DNA of 64,000 bases from Lutibacter sp. A64 (GTDB lineage: Bacteria > Bacteroidota > Bacteroidia > Flavobacteriales > Flavobacteriaceae): NCBI RefSeq assembly GCF_022429565.1, contig NZ_CP092487.1, positions 1,025,001 to 1,089,000 of the forward strand, given 5' to 3'. Numbering within the stretch: position 1 is the stretch's first letter; the number at the start of each line of letters is the position of its first letter. The notes under the pieces are model-generated. The model did no database searches. It saw only the letters and a list, made by a program, of their open reading frames with translations, and was not told the DNA's origin. The translations under genes and the position numbers were made by a program. Shown here in pieces: positions 45,348-55,447 of the stretch.

Positions 45348-47675
45348 TTAGCTAATAATTGTAAGCTTGGCAAATTGTAATAGTAATTTTTTTACGCCAA
45401 CAGAGGCAAATCTAATCTCAGCTTTTTGATTTGCACCACTACCTTCTAAACTCAACACTTCTCCTTTACCAAACTTGGTATGATTTACAACGTTTCCAAC
45501 AACAACATTATTATCGAATAAATTTGCTTTTGATGCAGTTGTTTTAGAAACTTTCTTTAAGTTTTTTGGCGGTTGAAATTCAATTTTAGGTACTGTATTT
45601 TTTTTTGCGGGTTTACGTTGTATTGGTTTTTTAAATCTAATTTTATTTTGAGGTACACTTCCAAAAATATCTTCGTTAACAAATTTATTTTGAGAAGGTT
45701 TAGTTTCTTTTACCGTTAAATATTCTAAGTATTTATCATCAATCTCTTCTAAAAAACGACTCGGTTCACAATCTACTAATTTACCCCAACGATACCGTGT
45801 TTGTGCATATGTTAAATAGGCTTGTTTTTCTGCTCTAGTAAGTGCTACATAAAATAACCTACGTTCTTCTTCAAGTTCGCTACGGGTATTCATACTCATT
45901 GCAGAAGGAAATAAATTTTCTTCCAAACCAACTACATATACATACGGAAATTCTAGTCCTTTTGCTAAGTGAATTGTCATTAATGAAACTCTTGGAGTTT
46001 CATCTTTTTTATCGCTATCAAAATCAGTTGCAAGTGCTACATCTTCAAGAAAAAACGCTAAAGAATCATCTTCATCCTTTTCTTTTTGAACATCTATAAA
46101 ATCTTTTATTCCGTTTAATAATTCTTGAACATTTTCTACTCTACTTACTCCTTCTGGTGTACCATCTTTTTCTAAATCACGGATTAAGCGTGTTTGTTTT
46201 ACAACTAATTCTGCTACTTCAAACGCATTTTTAGTTTGCGCTTCAATTTGAAAATGCTGAATCATTGTTATAAAACCGTCTAATTTATTTTTTACTCCCG
46301 AATTTAATTTTAAATCGTAATTATTTAAATTCTTTATTAATTCAAAAATTGAAATTTTATAATGATTTGCAGCTACGGAAAGTTTATCAACTGTACTCGC
46401 TCCAATACCTCTAAGTGGATAATTTATAACTCTTTTAAGCGCTTCTTCATCGTTTGGATTGATTAACAAACGTAAATAAGCCAAGGTATCTTTTATTTCT
46501 TTGCGTTGATAAAAAGACAATCCTCCATAAATTTTATGCTTAATATCTTTTTTTCTAAGTGCATCTTCAAGCGCTCTAGACTGTGCATTTGTTCTGTAAA
46601 GAATCGCAAAATCTGAGCTTTTCAATTGCAAATTCATCATATTCTCAAAAATAGAATCTGCTATAAAACGCCCCTCTTCACCTTCGGTATAAGTACGCAT
46701 TACTTTTACTTTTGGTCCTTCGCTATTTTCTGTCCAAACTTCCTTATCTAATTTGGTTTTATTTTTTTCTATTACAGAATTTGCAGCTTGTACAATATTA
46801 TTAGATGAACGATAATTTTGTTCTAATTTAAAAATTTGAACCTTTTCATAATCTCGTTGAAAATTTAAGATATTCTGAATATTTGCACCCCTAAACGCAT
46901 ATATACTTTGAGAGTCGTCTCCAACAACACAAATATTTTGAAAACGATCTGCCAAGGCTCTTACAATTAAATATTGAGAATGGTTGGTATCTTGATACTC
47001 ATCAACCAAAATATATTTAAATCTATCTTGATATTTAGCTAATACAGCAGGAAAACGTGTTAATAACTCGTTAGTTCTTAACAATAAATCATCAAAATCC
47101 ATTGCACCAGCTTTAAAACAACGCTCTACATATTGATGGTAAATTTCACCCATTTTAGGACGTTGTGCCATTTTATCAGCTTCAATTAATTCTGGATCGT
47201 TATAATACGCTTTAACAGTTATTAGGCTGTTTTTAAAGGATGAAATTCTGCTTAAAACCTGTTTTGGCTTGTATTTATCCCTATCTAACTGCATTTCTTT
47301 AATAATAGAAGATAGCAATCTAACAGCGTCTTGTGTATCGTAAATTGTAAAATTTGAAGGATACCCTAAATGCCCACCTTCAGAACGTAAAATACGTGCA
47401 AAAACCGAGTGAAATGTACCCATCCACAGGTTTTTAGCTTCTGAAGCGCCAACAACATCGGCAATCCTTTCTTTCATTTCTCGTGCAGCTTTATTAGTAA
47501 AAGTTAACGATAAAATATTAAACGAATCAACACCTTGATTCATTAAATGAGCTATTCTATACGTTAACACACGTGTTTTACCAGAGCCTGCTCCGGCAAT
47601 TATAATCATTGGTCCTTCTTTATGAACAACCGCTGCTCTTTGAGATTCGTTAAGATTTTCTAAGTAATTTATCAC
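45348..47675 (-). CDS. UvrD/PcrA/Rep-type ATP-dependent DNA helicase
   Basis: 775 residues of superfamily 1A, a 3'-5' helicase for repair and for removal of obstacles from DNA. Motifs: Walker A AGAGSGKTRVLTYR, LTFTNKAAREMKER, LVDEYQDTNHSQY, VVGDDSQSIYAFRGA, EQNYRSSNNI, and VSLMTIHLAKGLEFPYV, VALTRAE. The C-terminal 70 residues form the Tudor-like RNAP-binding region (VGNVVNHTKFGKGEVLSLEG). The start is a GTG. It is 62 bases upstream of the DUF4290 gene. Confidence 0.93.
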   Translation of the reverse strand: MINYLENLNESQRAAVVHKEGPMIIIAGAGSGKTRVLTYRIAHLMNQGVDSFNILSLTFTNKAAREMKERIADVVGASEAKNLWMGTFHSVFARILRSEGGHLGYPSNFTIYDTQDAVRLLSSIIKEMQLDRDKYKPKQVLSRISSFKNSLITVKAYYNDPELIEADKMAQRPKMGEIYHQYVERCFKAGAMDFDDLLLRTNELLTRFPAVLAKYQDRFKYILVDEYQDTNHSQYLIVRALADRFQNICVVGDDSQSIYAFRGANIQNILNFQRDYEKVQIFKLEQNYRSSNNIVQAANSVIEKNKTKLDKEVWTENSEGPKVKVMRTYTEGEEGRFIADSIFENMMNLQLKSSDFAILYRTNAQSRALEDALRKKDIKHKIYGGLSFYQRKEIKDTLAYLRLLINPNDEEALKRVINYPLRGIGASTVDKLSVAANHYKISIFELIKNLNNYDLKLNSGVKNKLDGFITMIQHFQIEAQTKNAFEVAELVVKQTRLIRDLEKDGTPEGVSRVENVQELLNGIKDFIDVQKEKDEDDSLAFFLEDVALATDFDSDKKDETPRVSLMTIHLAKGLEFPYVYVVGLEENLFPSAMSMNTRSELEEERRLFYVALTRAEKQAYLTYAQTRYRWGKLVDCEPSRFLEEIDDKYLEYLTVKETKPSQNKFVNEDIFGSVPQNKIRFKKPIQRKPAKKNTVPKIEFQPPKNLKKVSKTTASKANLFDNNVVVGNVVNHTKFGKGEVLSLEGSGANQKAEIRFASVGVKKLLLQFAKLTIIS

Positions 47676-47743
47676 AGGAATTCTTTAAAATTCAAAAGTA
47701 CTATTACATATTTAGTTTAGCAATAAAAGTTATTGACAAAAAA

Positions 47744-48970
47744 TTATTTATTAGAAATTATAGGTTTTGTAAACTGACTTATAAAAATTTGAATGATGCC
47801 AATAACAATAAAAAAACTAAAAATAAACATAAAAATTGTGTAATTCGGTATTGTTTTTTGTTTTATCAAAATTAAAAAACCTTGAAGAAATAACAATAAT
47901 TCAGTAAAAAATACGCCTGTTAAAAAAAATGCTACCCCTATTTTTGAAAAGCTGGATTTTAGCTGCACAACTTTTAACTGTTTCAAAATTAAAAATAACA
48001 AAACACTCATAAATGCCAATGTAAAAAGATGTAAATAACCAATAATAAAATATGGTTTTAAAGCAAGTGATTTTTTAACAAAATATGGAAAAGCTGAAAC
48101 TATTTGTGCTAAAATTTTTAAAGAATATGCCACTAAAGCAAATTTCAATAATAATTTTGAAATAAAACTCCATTTAATTTGTGCTAAAACTTGTTTCAAT
48201 ATTTTAAAAAGAAATAGTAACGAGATTAATTGTAAAATAGCAGCTATAAAACCAATAATATTAAGCATATTGTTTGTTGTACTCCATAAAATAGATAATA
48301 TATAGGCTGGAATACAAGCGCTATTTAAAAATATAAAAAAGTATTTTATTAAGGAATTTGAAATTTTAATTCCTTGATTTTCAAAGATTTTAAAAAGCAC
48401 TCCAAATAAGATAAATACAAAAAATCCATTGTATAAAAAATGCATATAAAAATAAACCGAATTATAATACAAATTAGTTTTGCCTTGCGTAACAATTACA
48501 AACGCTAAAAACCATGTTGCTAAACTAGAAATTAAGTAGTAATACATTCCAAATTTAACCAGTTTAGTTGAAGTGTTTTGACCATCAATATCTTTTAACA
48601 TACTAAATAGTAACACATAAGATGTAATGCCAAATATAGAAAGTAACACTATAGAAAACACCTTATAACCAGTTAAAACAAAGCTAAATAGCATTAGAAC
48701 TATTGTTAAAACAACAATAGATAGACTAATTTTATAAATTGCTGAATTTCTTTTTTGTATAGGAATAAATAATTTGAAAACTGCAAAAATAGTAGCTAAA
48801 TATCCCCAACCTAAAAATGCTACATGCGAATGCCCTTGCAACAAGTTTTTATATGAAATTAATGCAGAAGGAAAGGCAAAATTCCATCTTAAAATCAATC
48901 CATAAAAAGCTGAACATAAAAATAAAAGCAATGCATACACTACAAGCTTTTTATAATTTTTTAATAGCAT
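47744..48970 (-). CDS. Polytopic membrane protein, function unknown
   Basis: 408 residues with about 12 predicted transmembrane helices over the whole length and very short loops. A conserved-looking LLQGHSHVAFLGWGYLATIF near residue 45 and FYMHFLYNGFFVFILFG near residue 175 place histidines in helices, as in heme-copper or NnrS-type proteins, so a heme- or metal-linked role is possible but unproven. It lies between the helicase and a patatin-like gene with no obvious operon partner. Confidence 0.6.
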   Translation of the reverse strand: MLLKNYKKLVVYALLLFLCSAFYGLILRWNFAFPSALISYKNLLQGHSHVAFLGWGYLATIFAVFKLFIPIQKRNSAIYKISLSIVVLTIVLMLFSFVLTGYKVFSIVLLSIFGITSYVLLFSMLKDIDGQNTSTKLVKFGMYYYLISSLATWFLAFVIVTQGKTNLYYNSVYFYMHFLYNGFFVFILFGVLFKIFENQGIKISNSLIKYFFIFLNSACIPAYILSILWSTTNNMLNIIGFIAAILQLISLLFLFKILKQVLAQIKWSFISKLLLKFALVAYSLKILAQIVSAFPYFVKKSLALKPYFIIGYLHLFTLAFMSVLLFLILKQLKVVQLKSSFSKIGVAFFLTGVFFTELLLFLQGFLILIKQKTIPNYTIFMFIFSFFIVIGIIQIFISQFTKPIISNK

Positions 48971-49054
48971 TATTTAATCAATTTTAATAGCAAATAAACA
49001 TTAAAAATACTGAACAAAAAAATTAAACTTTCAAATGCATTGCCGGTTATATAT

Positions 49055-49975
49055 TTATTTTAACACATTTGCTCTAAATGAATTCATAATTTCATTATCC
49101 TTGCTTTTTGCATATTTAAATCCTGCTTTCCACCATTTAGACATTAAGGTTTTATCAAAAATTAACGAGTTAGTAGTTAAAACAGTTGGTGTATAATATA
49201 AATTTAGTTTAACATCTTGGTGTTTTGCAGATAGTTTTCCAATGGTAATATTATGACGTTCTACATGTTCTAACATAAAATCAAACACGCTAAAGAGTAA
49301 AGAAAATGCATTTTTAGAATGCAATCTATTAATTTGAGTTACCTCAGTTTCTAAAATAATAGCATCAATTTCTTTTGCTCCTCGTGAAATGGCTTCTTTT
49401 ATAGGAACCAAACAACCAAAACCTCCATCGGCATACTGACACCCATTTTTAACTAATAAACTCATAAACGGAACATAATTACACGAACCCCAAATCCAAT
49501 CACAAAAATCGTTATAAGTACAATCTCTAATAGATTTATATTCCATTTGATTTAAAGATAAATTAGAAACTGCAACAACAGCATCTACATCTGTTTTTAG
49601 AATTTCATTATATATTTCTTCAGTAATTTCCTTTTTAATTAGTTTTCTTAAATTTTTACTTTCACCAAAGGTTTTTCTTCCATTAATAAAATTCCATAAG
49701 GTGTTAAAATGATTAATAGTAATAACTTTTTCTCCGTGTTGTTTTTTTATAACAAACGGATTGTTACTAAAAATTGTATGTTGATTTACAGAAGTGTATA
49801 CTCTTTTTAAATCATCAACTCTACCAAGAGCTAAATGAGAAACCATTAAACTACCTGTTGAAGATCCAACAAATAAATCGTATTTTTTTTGTTTGTTTTT
49901 AAGTAAATATTGAGCAACTCCACCTGCAAATGCACCTTTACTCCCACCTCCTGAAATTACCAACGCTTTTTTCAT
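49055..49975 (-). CDS. Patatin-like phospholipase
   Basis: 306 residues of the patatin fold with the serine-aspartate dyad: oxyanion loop SGGGSKGAFAGG, nucleophile in GSSTGSL, catalytic Asp in ADGGFGCLVPI. No signal peptide or membrane segment, so it probably acts on acyl esters inside the cell. Substrate unknown. It is divergent from the gene at 50023 with a 47-base shared promoter region. Confidence 0.88.
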   Translation of the reverse strand: MKKALVISGGGSKGAFAGGVAQYLLKNKQKKYDLFVGSSTGSLMVSHLALGRVDDLKRVYTSVNQHTIFSNNPFVIKKQHGEKVITINHFNTLWNFINGRKTFGESKNLRKLIKKEITEEIYNEILKTDVDAVVAVSNLSLNQMEYKSIRDCTYNDFCDWIWGSCNYVPFMSLLVKNGCQYADGGFGCLVPIKEAISRGAKEIDAIILETEVTQINRLHSKNAFSLLFSVFDFMLEHVERHNITIGKLSAKHQDVKLNLYYTPTVLTTNSLIFDKTLMSKWWKAGFKYAKSKDNEIMNSFRANVLK

Positions 49976-50022
49976 TAATTTATCATTGTTTTAGTTAATT
50001 TAGTCGCATAAAAATATTAAAA

Positions 50023-51060
50023 ATGAAAAGAACTTTGTTGCTAATTCCAATCTTATTTTTTTTAATTTCTTGTAATAATGATTATAAACCTCGTGAAAAG
50101 CTTTCTATTTCAATAAATAAATTTAAAATAGACAGTTCTAGTATTCGTGCTATTGAAATTGTTAACGATTCTTCAATTGTATACGCTGGCTCCAATGGAG
50201 ATTTAGGTGTTTTAACAAATTTAGGAGAAATAGAGGGTAAAATAAAAATAATTACAGATACAATTATTCCGCATTTTAGAGCTTTGTCCTATACTAAAAA
50301 TGCTGTATTTGCTTTAAGCGTAGGAAATCCGGCATTACTTTACAAATATAAAGATAACCAACTTGAAATTGTTTATAAAGAAGAAAACGAAAAAGTTTTT
50401 TACGATTCTATGCATTTTTTTAATGAACTAAATGGAATAGCAATGGGAGATCCAACCGATACTTGTTTGTCTATTATATTAACTAAAGATGGTGGAAATA
50501 CTTGGAAAAAAATACCGTGTGAAAATTTACCTAAAATTATAGAAGGTGAAGCCGCTTTTGCCGCTAGCAATACCAATATTGCAATTGTTGGTACGCACGC
50601 TTGGATTGTAACTGGAGGCTTTAAAGCAAGGGTTTTTCATACTTCAGATATGGGTTTAACTTGGAATGTTTACAATACACCTATTGTTCAAGGAAAAAAT
50701 ACTACAGGAATTTATTCTGTAGATTTTTACAATGAAAAGCAGGGTATTATTTGTGGTGGTAATTATTTAGATAAATTTGGAAATTCTGCAAATAAAGCAA
50801 TTACTAAAAATGGAGGTAAAACTTGGGAAGTTGTTGCAAAAAATGCTGCCCCAAAATATGTTAGTTGTGTACAATATGTTCCAGAAACAGAAGGAAAAGA
50901 AGTGTTTGCTGTTTCTACAAACGGAATCTTTTATTCAAAAAATTACGGTAAAGAATGGGAAAAAGTTAGTGATGAAGGATTTTATTCTATTCGTTTTTAC
51001 GATAAAAATACTGCTTGGTTATCTGGAAATACTAAAATTGCTAAAATGACAATTGAGTAA
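50023..51060 (+). CDS. BNR/YCF48-type beta-propeller lipoprotein
   Basis: 345 residues with a lipoprotein signal (LLIPILFFLISC) and repeated beta-propeller blades bearing Asp-box-like turns: LTKDGGNTWKK, HTSDMGLTWNV, ITKNGGKTWEV and SKNYGKEWEKV, about 50 residues apart. Related to plant photosystem assembly factor YCF48 and to secreted sialidase-like propellers without catalytic residues. Exported to the periplasm or surface; function unknown. Confidence 0.8.
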   Translation: MKRTLLLIPILFFLISCNNDYKPREKLSISINKFKIDSSSIRAIEIVNDSSIVYAGSNGDLGVLTNLGEIEGKIKIITDTIIPHFRALSYTKNAVFALSVGNPALLYKYKDNQLEIVYKEENEKVFYDSMHFFNELNGIAMGDPTDTCLSIILTKDGGNTWKKIPCENLPKIIEGEAAFAASNTNIAIVGTHAWIVTGGFKARVFHTSDMGLTWNVYNTPIVQGKNTTGIYSVDFYNEKQGIICGGNYLDKFGNSANKAITKNGGKTWEVVAKNAAPKYVSCVQYVPETEGKEVFAVSTNGIFYSKNYGKEWEKVSDEGFYSIRFYDKNTAWLSGNTKIAKMTIE

Positions 51061-51068
51061 AAAATCAA

Positions 51069-51133
51069 TGTCATTCCTATGAAGACAAAATCCATACGCT
51101 ACAAAAATAGATACATGCCTCGCAGGTATGACA
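51069..51133. repeat. Short inverted-repeat element, TGTCATTCC type, copy A
   Basis: 65 bases opening TGTCATTCCTATGAAG and closing GCCTCGCAGGTATGACA, which are imperfect inverted copies of each other. It matches the element at 58441-58507 over most of its length (shared TCCATACG and AAAATAGAT). Confidence 0.65.
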
Positions 51134-51176
51134 AAATTAAAATATAAAAATTATAACAATAATATAAAATTCCAAA

Positions 51177-51734
51177 ATGAAATATACTTTATATTTTTTC
51201 ACTTTAGTATTTATTCTTGCAAGTTGTACAAAACAATCAGAATTAAGTAAAAAACTCAACTGTAATGCTTCAAAAACAACTAATTCTGAAGTATATACAG
51301 ACTTTAAAAACAACTTTAAGATAAGTATTCCAACTAACTGGAAAATAGAATTGTACTATAACGACTATCAATCTGAAATTTTTACAGCCGATACTACAAA
51401 ACAACTAACTGAAACATTTATTATATATGCTGCTTTTAATTATGGAAATTTAGAATTCACCGAAGATTTTTATAAAAAAACAGATTCTATTTTAGCTATT
51501 TCTAATCTAAAAAAAATAAAAGGAGACAGACTTAAATTTAAATCTAAACCAGCATATTACTACCTTGTTACTGGCTCCAAAAATGGTTTTGTTTACAATC
51601 AATTAAATTTAATGGTAAAACTTTCACAAGCAACCTATTTTACCGCATATTCAGAAATTTATGGAACACCTACTGTAGAAGAACGTATTTGTGAATCAAT
51701 TGCATTGCTAAATAGTATTGAATTTTTGCAATAA
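51177..51734 (+). CDS. Lipoprotein, function unknown
   Basis: 185 residues with a lipoprotein signal (YFFTLVFILASC, then TKQSEL). The mature part (FKISIPTNWKIELYYN...) has the look of a small secreted alpha/beta domain of the PsbP type, with a final cysteine near the C-terminus. It follows the propeller lipoprotein after 116 bases that hold a repeat element. No function proposed. Confidence 0.55.
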   Translation: MKYTLYFFTLVFILASCTKQSELSKKLNCNASKTTNSEVYTDFKNNFKISIPTNWKIELYYNDYQSEIFTADTTKQLTETFIIYAAFNYGNLEFTEDFYKKTDSILAISNLKKIKGDRLKFKSKPAYYYLVTGSKNGFVYNQLNLMVKLSQATYFTAYSEIYGTPTVEERICESIALLNSIEFLQ

Positions 51735-51749
51735 ATTAAGACAATTAGA

Positions 51750-51780
51750 TTGCAAATCCTTAATTGAATACTTACTTTTG
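51750..51780 (+). promoter_or_regulatory. Promoter of pepT
   Basis: TTG at 51750-51752 and TACTTTTG at 51773-51780 are 20 bases apart, matching both boxes of the Bacteroidota housekeeping promoter (TTG-N17-23-TAnnTTTG). The pepT start follows 16 bases later. This is the only promoter here with both boxes. Confidence 0.65.
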
Positions 51781-51796
51781 ATAAAAATTAAATAAA

Positions 51797-53035
51797 ATGC
51801 AAAAAATAATAGATAGATTCGTTAAGTATGTTAAAATAGATACTCAATCTGACGAAAATAATCCTGCGTTTCCAAGTACTGAAAAACAATGGGATTTAGC
51901 TAAGGTTTTGGTTGAAGAACTAAATGAAATTGGAATGCAAGATGTTACTTTAGATGACAATTGCTATATAATGGCAACTTTGCCTTCAAACGTAGATTTT
52001 AAAGTGCCAACTATTGGTTTTATTGCGCATATAGATACCAGTCCAGATTATTCAGGTACAAATGTAAATCCACAATTTCACCCAAATTATGATGGAAAAG
52101 ATATTGTTTTAAATAAAGAAGAAAACATTGTTTTATCTCCTAGTTATTTTGATGATTTATTACAATATAAAGGTAAAACATTAATTACAACAGACGGTAC
52201 TACTCTTTTAGGAGCTGACGATAAAGCTGGTGTTACGGAAATAGTTTCTGCAATGGAATTTTTAATTAAAAACCCAGAAATTAAACACGGTAAAATTAGA
52301 ATTTGTTTTACACCAGATGAAGAAGTTGGTAAAGGTGCACATATGTTCGATGTTGAAAAATTTGGTGCAGAATGGGCTTATACAATGGATGGTAGCCAGG
52401 TTGGAGAACTTGAATATGAAAACTTTAACGCTGCTGGTGCAAAAGTAACTATTAATGGTAAAATTGTACACCCAGGTTATGCAAAAGGTAAAATGATAAA
52501 CTCTATGCTAATTGCAAATGAATTTATAGCTGCTTTACCTAAAAATGAAATTCCACAAGAAACTGAAGGTTACGAAGGTTTTTACCATTTACATACAATG
52601 TCTGGTGTAGTTGAAAAAACTACTTTAGAATATATTATTAGAGATCACGATTTTGATTTATTTGAAGCACGAAAAAATACCTTTAAACAGGTTGCAGACT
52701 CTTTAAATACAAAATTAGGCAGTGATTTAGTTCAGGTTGAAGTTAAAGATCAGTATTTTAATATGCGTGAAAAAATTGAACCTGTAATGCATATTGTAGA
52801 TATTGCTGAAGAAGCAATGAAACAATTAAAGATTAAACCATTAATTAAAGCAATACGTGGTGGTACAGATGGCTCGCAATTATCTTATAAAGGCTTACCA
52901 TGTCCAAATATTTTTGCTGGTGGACATAATTTCCATGGTAGATACGAATATATTGCTGCAGAATCTTTACAATTAGCAACAGATGTTATTATTAAAATTG
53001 CTGAACTTACTGCTGAAAGAGAAAAAAATGCTTAA
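51797..53035 (+). CDS. pepT: Peptidase T (tripeptide aminopeptidase)
   Basis: 412 residues of family M20B, a cytoplasmic di-zinc enzyme removing the N-terminal residue of tripeptides. Metal and catalytic motifs: [14 protein letters not shown] (His and Asp), [20 protein letters not shown] (general base Glu and metal Glu), and [11 protein letters not shown] near the end. Length is normal. It is monocistronic with its own promoter and a convergent terminator. Confidence 0.95.
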   Translation: MQKIIDRFVKYVKIDTQSDENNPAFPSTEKQWDLAKVLVEELNEIGMQDVTLDDNCYIMATLPSNVDFKVPTIGFIAHIDTSPDYSGTNVNPQFHPNYDGKDIVLNKEENIVLSPSYFDDLLQYKGKTLITTDGTTLLGADDKAGVTEIVSAMEFLIKNPEIKHGKIRICFTPDEEVGKGAHMFDVEKFGAEWAYTMDGSQVGELEYENFNAAGAKVTINGKIVHPGYAKGKMINSMLIANEFIAALPKNEIPQETEGYEGFYHLHTMSGVVEKTTLEYIIRDHDFDLFEARKNTFKQVADSLNTKLGSDLVQVEVKDQYFNMREKIEPVMHIVDIAEEAMKQLKIKPLIKAIRGGTDGSQLSYKGLPCPNIFAGGHNFHGRYEYIAAESLQLATDVIIKIAELTAEREKNA

Positions 53036-53060
53036 GTTTTTTTCTTTTAATCTATAAAAT

Positions 53061-53104
53061 TAAAAGAGACTGTTTAAAAACTATTTTTAAACTGTCTCTT
53101 TTTT
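53061..53104. terminator. Bidirectional terminator between pepT and hisIE
   Basis: An AAGAGACTGTTTAAAAA arm and an almost complementary arm (one mismatch) flank a 3-base loop, with A and T runs on the outside, between convergent genes. Confidence 0.8.
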
Positions 53105-53124
53105 ATTAAAAAAGGAATTACAAA

Positions 53125-53724
53125 TTATTTATGTCTTCCTTCTAAAACTTTTACAATATCTTTTAGGGTATAACCTTTAGCTTGTAATAAAATTAAAAAG
53201 TGAAATAATAAATCAGCTCCTTCATTTAAAAATAAATCATCATTATCATCTTTAGCTTCAATCACAATTTCTACAGCTTCCTCTCCTACTTTTTGAGCAA
53301 TTTTATTAATTCCTTTTTCAAATAAAGAAGCTACATAACTTTTCTTAGAATCTGCACTTAATCTTCTACCTGCAATTACACTTTCTAATTCAGAAAGAAA
53401 TCCAAAAGAAGATTCGTTTTTCTCATCCCAACAAGTATCAGTTCCTTTATGACAGGTTGGACCTTCTGGTTTTACTTTTATTAAAAGCGTATCGTCATCA
53501 CAATCGTTTTTAATAGAAACTAAATTTAAAAAATTACCACTTTCTTCACCTTTAGTCCACAATCTGTTTTTTGTTCTACTAAAAAAAGTAACTTTTCCTG
53601 TTTCTACAGTTTTTTCATAAGCTTCTTTGTTCATATAACCCAACATTAAAACTTGTCTTGTAACAAAGTCTTGGATTATAGCTGGTACCAAACCATCGCT
53701 GTTTTTATTAAAATCTATATTCAT
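53125..53724 (-). CDS. hisI: Bifunctional phosphoribosyl-AMP cyclohydrolase / phosphoribosyl-ATP diphosphatase
   Basis: 199 residues; catalyses steps 2 and 3 of histidine synthesis. N-terminal HisI (about 1-105) with SRTKNRLWTKGEESGNF and the zinc-binding segment DCDDDTLLIKVKPEGPTCHKGTDTC; C-terminal HisE (about 110-199) with KVGEEAVEIVIEAKDD. The fused order HisI-HisE is the usual one. Last gene of the operon, behind a 150-base gap. Confidence 0.95.
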   Translation of the reverse strand: MNIDFNKNSDGLVPAIIQDFVTRQVLMLGYMNKEAYEKTVETGKVTFFSRTKNRLWTKGEESGNFLNLVSIKNDCDDDTLLIKVKPEGPTCHKGTDTCWDEKNESSFGFLSELESVIAGRRLSADSKKSYVASLFEKGINKIAQKVGEEAVEIVIEAKDDNDDLFLNEGADLLFHFLILLQAKGYTLKDIVKVLEGRHK

Positions 53725-53841
53725 TATAAATGATGTTATTATTATTTAATTTTTTATAAACCTATTTTACTTTGAACAACTAACAACACATAAACTCTAG
53801 GTAGCTCCATAAGAATTGGTCTTTTTTTTAAGTTTATCCTT

Positions 53842-53865
53842 CGTAATTCTGAATTAATTTCAGAG
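53842..53865. repeat. Diverged half of an inverted-repeat element between hisF and hisIE
   Basis: CGTAATTCTGAATTAATTTCAGAG resembles the left arm of the element at 55448-55525 and forms a CTGAA/TTCAG hairpin. Confidence 0.35.
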
Positions 53866-53874
53866 TAAAGTAAA

Positions 53875-54630
53875 TTATAACCTAACAGGTATATTTTGTT
53901 GTTTTAATTCGTTTTTTAAATCTACTATTTCAATTTCTTTAAAATGAAAAACACTTGCGGCTAAAGCTGCATCAGCTTTTCCATCAATAAAAGTATCTGC
54001 AAAATGTTGCATATTCCCTGCACCACCTGAAGCTATAATAGGAATATTTACCAAGTCACTTAAATAAGCCAATGCTTCGTTTGCAAACCCGTTTTTTGTT
54101 CCATCGTGATCCATTGATGTAAATAAAATTTCACCTGCACCACGTTTTTCTACTTCTTTTGCCCATTCAAATAATTTAATTTCGGTTGGTACTTTCCCGC
54201 CTACTAAATGCACCATCCATTCTCCATCAATTTGTTTTGCATCTATGGCAACTACAACACACTGACTTCCAAATTTAGCGGCTAAATTATTTATTAATTG
54301 TGGATTTTTTACTGCTGAAGAGTTTATAGAAACCTTATCGGCTCCAGAATTTAATAATATTTCAACATCTTCTACCGATGAAATTCCACCACCAACGGTA
54401 AACGGGATATTTACTTTTTCGGCCACATGCATTACCAATTCAACCAATGTTTTTCTTTTTTGTTCAGTTGCTGTTATATCTAAAAAAACCAGTTCATCTG
54501 CACCTTCATTTGCATATATTGCTGCTAATTCTACTGGATCTCCAGCATCTCGTAAATCTACAAAATTTACACCTTTTACGGTTCTTCCGTCTTTAATATC
54601 TAAACAAGGTATTATTCTTTTTGTTAACAT
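53875..54630 (-). CDS. hisF: Imidazole glycerol phosphate synthase, cyclase subunit
   Basis: 251 residues from ATG 54630 ([20 protein letters not shown]), the standard HisF start; a longer reading frame to 54690 would translate the spacer repeat and is rejected. A (beta/alpha)8 barrel with catalytic Asp in CLDIKDG and VVAIDAKQ (here Asp130 region), and phosphate loops GGGISS and ASGGAG. Works with HisH to make imidazole glycerol phosphate and AICAR. Confidence 0.96.
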   Translation of the reverse strand: MLTKRIIPCLDIKDGRTVKGVNFVDLRDAGDPVELAAIYANEGADELVFLDITATEQKRKTLVELVMHVAEKVNIPFTVGGGISSVEDVEILLNSGADKVSINSSAVKNPQLINNLAAKFGSQCVVVAIDAKQIDGEWMVHLVGGKVPTEIKLFEWAKEVEKRGAGEILFTSMDHDGTKNGFANEALAYLSDLVNIPIIASGGAGNMQHFADTFIDGKADAALAASVFHFKEIEIVDLKNELKQQNIPVRL

Positions 54631-54635
54631 TATTA

Positions 54636-54698
54636 TAGCTTTTGGCTCTTGGCTTCTGGCTGTTAGCAAAAGGCTAACTGCTAGAAGCAAATTGCTAA
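54636..54698. repeat. Heptanucleotide-periodic spacer between hisA and hisF
   Basis: On the minus strand nine consecutive 7-mers (TTAGCAA, TTTGCTT, CTAGCAG, TTAGCCT, TTTGCTA, ACAGCCA, GAAGCCA, AGAGCCA, AAAGCTA) all have GC at positions 4-5. The first overlaps the hisA stop codon (TAG); the last ends 5 bases before hisF. GTTAGC/GCTAAC inside can form a hairpin. Confidence 0.75.
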
Positions 54699-55420
54699 TT
54701 ATTTAAAATAAAATTCTCTAACTGCTTCATACTAATTTTATGTTCGTAAATGGCTTTTCCAACAATAGTACCTTCACAACCCATTTCTGCCAATCGAGGT
54801 AATTCTTCAAAGGTAGAAATTCCTCCAGATGCAATTAATTTAATATTTGTTGTTTCATTTAATATCTTTTGGTATAAATCGAACGACGGACCTTGTAACA
54901 TTCCATCTTTAGAAATATCCGTACAAATAACATAGCTTACACCTTCTTTTTCATAACTTTGAATAAAAGGAATTAATTCTTTATCAGATTCTTCTAACCA
55001 ACCACCAACAGCAACTTTTTCGTTATTTGCATCAGCTCCTAAAATAATTTTATCTGCTCCAAATTTCTGCAACCAGTTTTTAAATATTTCAGGATTTTTA
55101 ACAGCAATACTTCCACCAGTAATCTGATTTGCACCACTTTCAAACGCAATTCTCAAATCTTCATCCGATTTTAAACCACCTCCAAAATCAATTGAAAGAT
55201 TTGTGTTTGATGCAATGGTTTCTAATACTTTATAATTTACAATATGACTTGCTTTTGCCCCATCTAAATCAACCAAATGTAAATGTTGTATTCCGTGTGC
55301 TTCAAACATTTTTGCAACCTCTAACGGGTTTTCATTGTACACTTTTTCAGTTGCATAATCGCCTTTTGAAAGACGTACACATTTACCATTGATGATATCT
55401 ATTGCTGGAATTATTCTCAT
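54695..55420 (-). CDS. hisA: ProFAR isomerase
   Basis: 241 residues; isomerises the aminoaldose ProFAR to the ketose PRFAR (step 4). Barrel fold related to His[17 protein letters not shown] with the catalytic Asp8, [30 protein letters not shown] with the second catalytic Asp, and IASGGIST. Its stop codon is part of a 7-mer repeat spacer leading into hisF. Confidence 0.96.
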   Translation of the reverse strand: MRIIPAIDIINGKCVRLSKGDYATEKVYNENPLEVAKMFEAHGIQHLHLVDLDGAKASHIVNYKVLETIASNTNLSIDFGGGLKSDEDLRIAFESGANQITGGSIAVKNPEIFKNWLQKFGADKIILGADANNEKVAVGGWLEESDKELIPFIQSYEKEGVSYVICTDISKDGMLQGPSFDLYQKILNETTNIKLIASGGISTFEELPRLAEMGCEGTIVGKAIYEHKISMKQLENFILNN

Positions 55421-55447
55421 TTTATTAGTTTAATGTTTAATAGTTAT

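Noticed and set aside
54631-54690. 20-residue N-terminal extension of HisF
   Set aside because: It translates the heptad-periodic spacer; HisF proteins begin at [15 protein letters not shown], so ATG 54630 was chosen.
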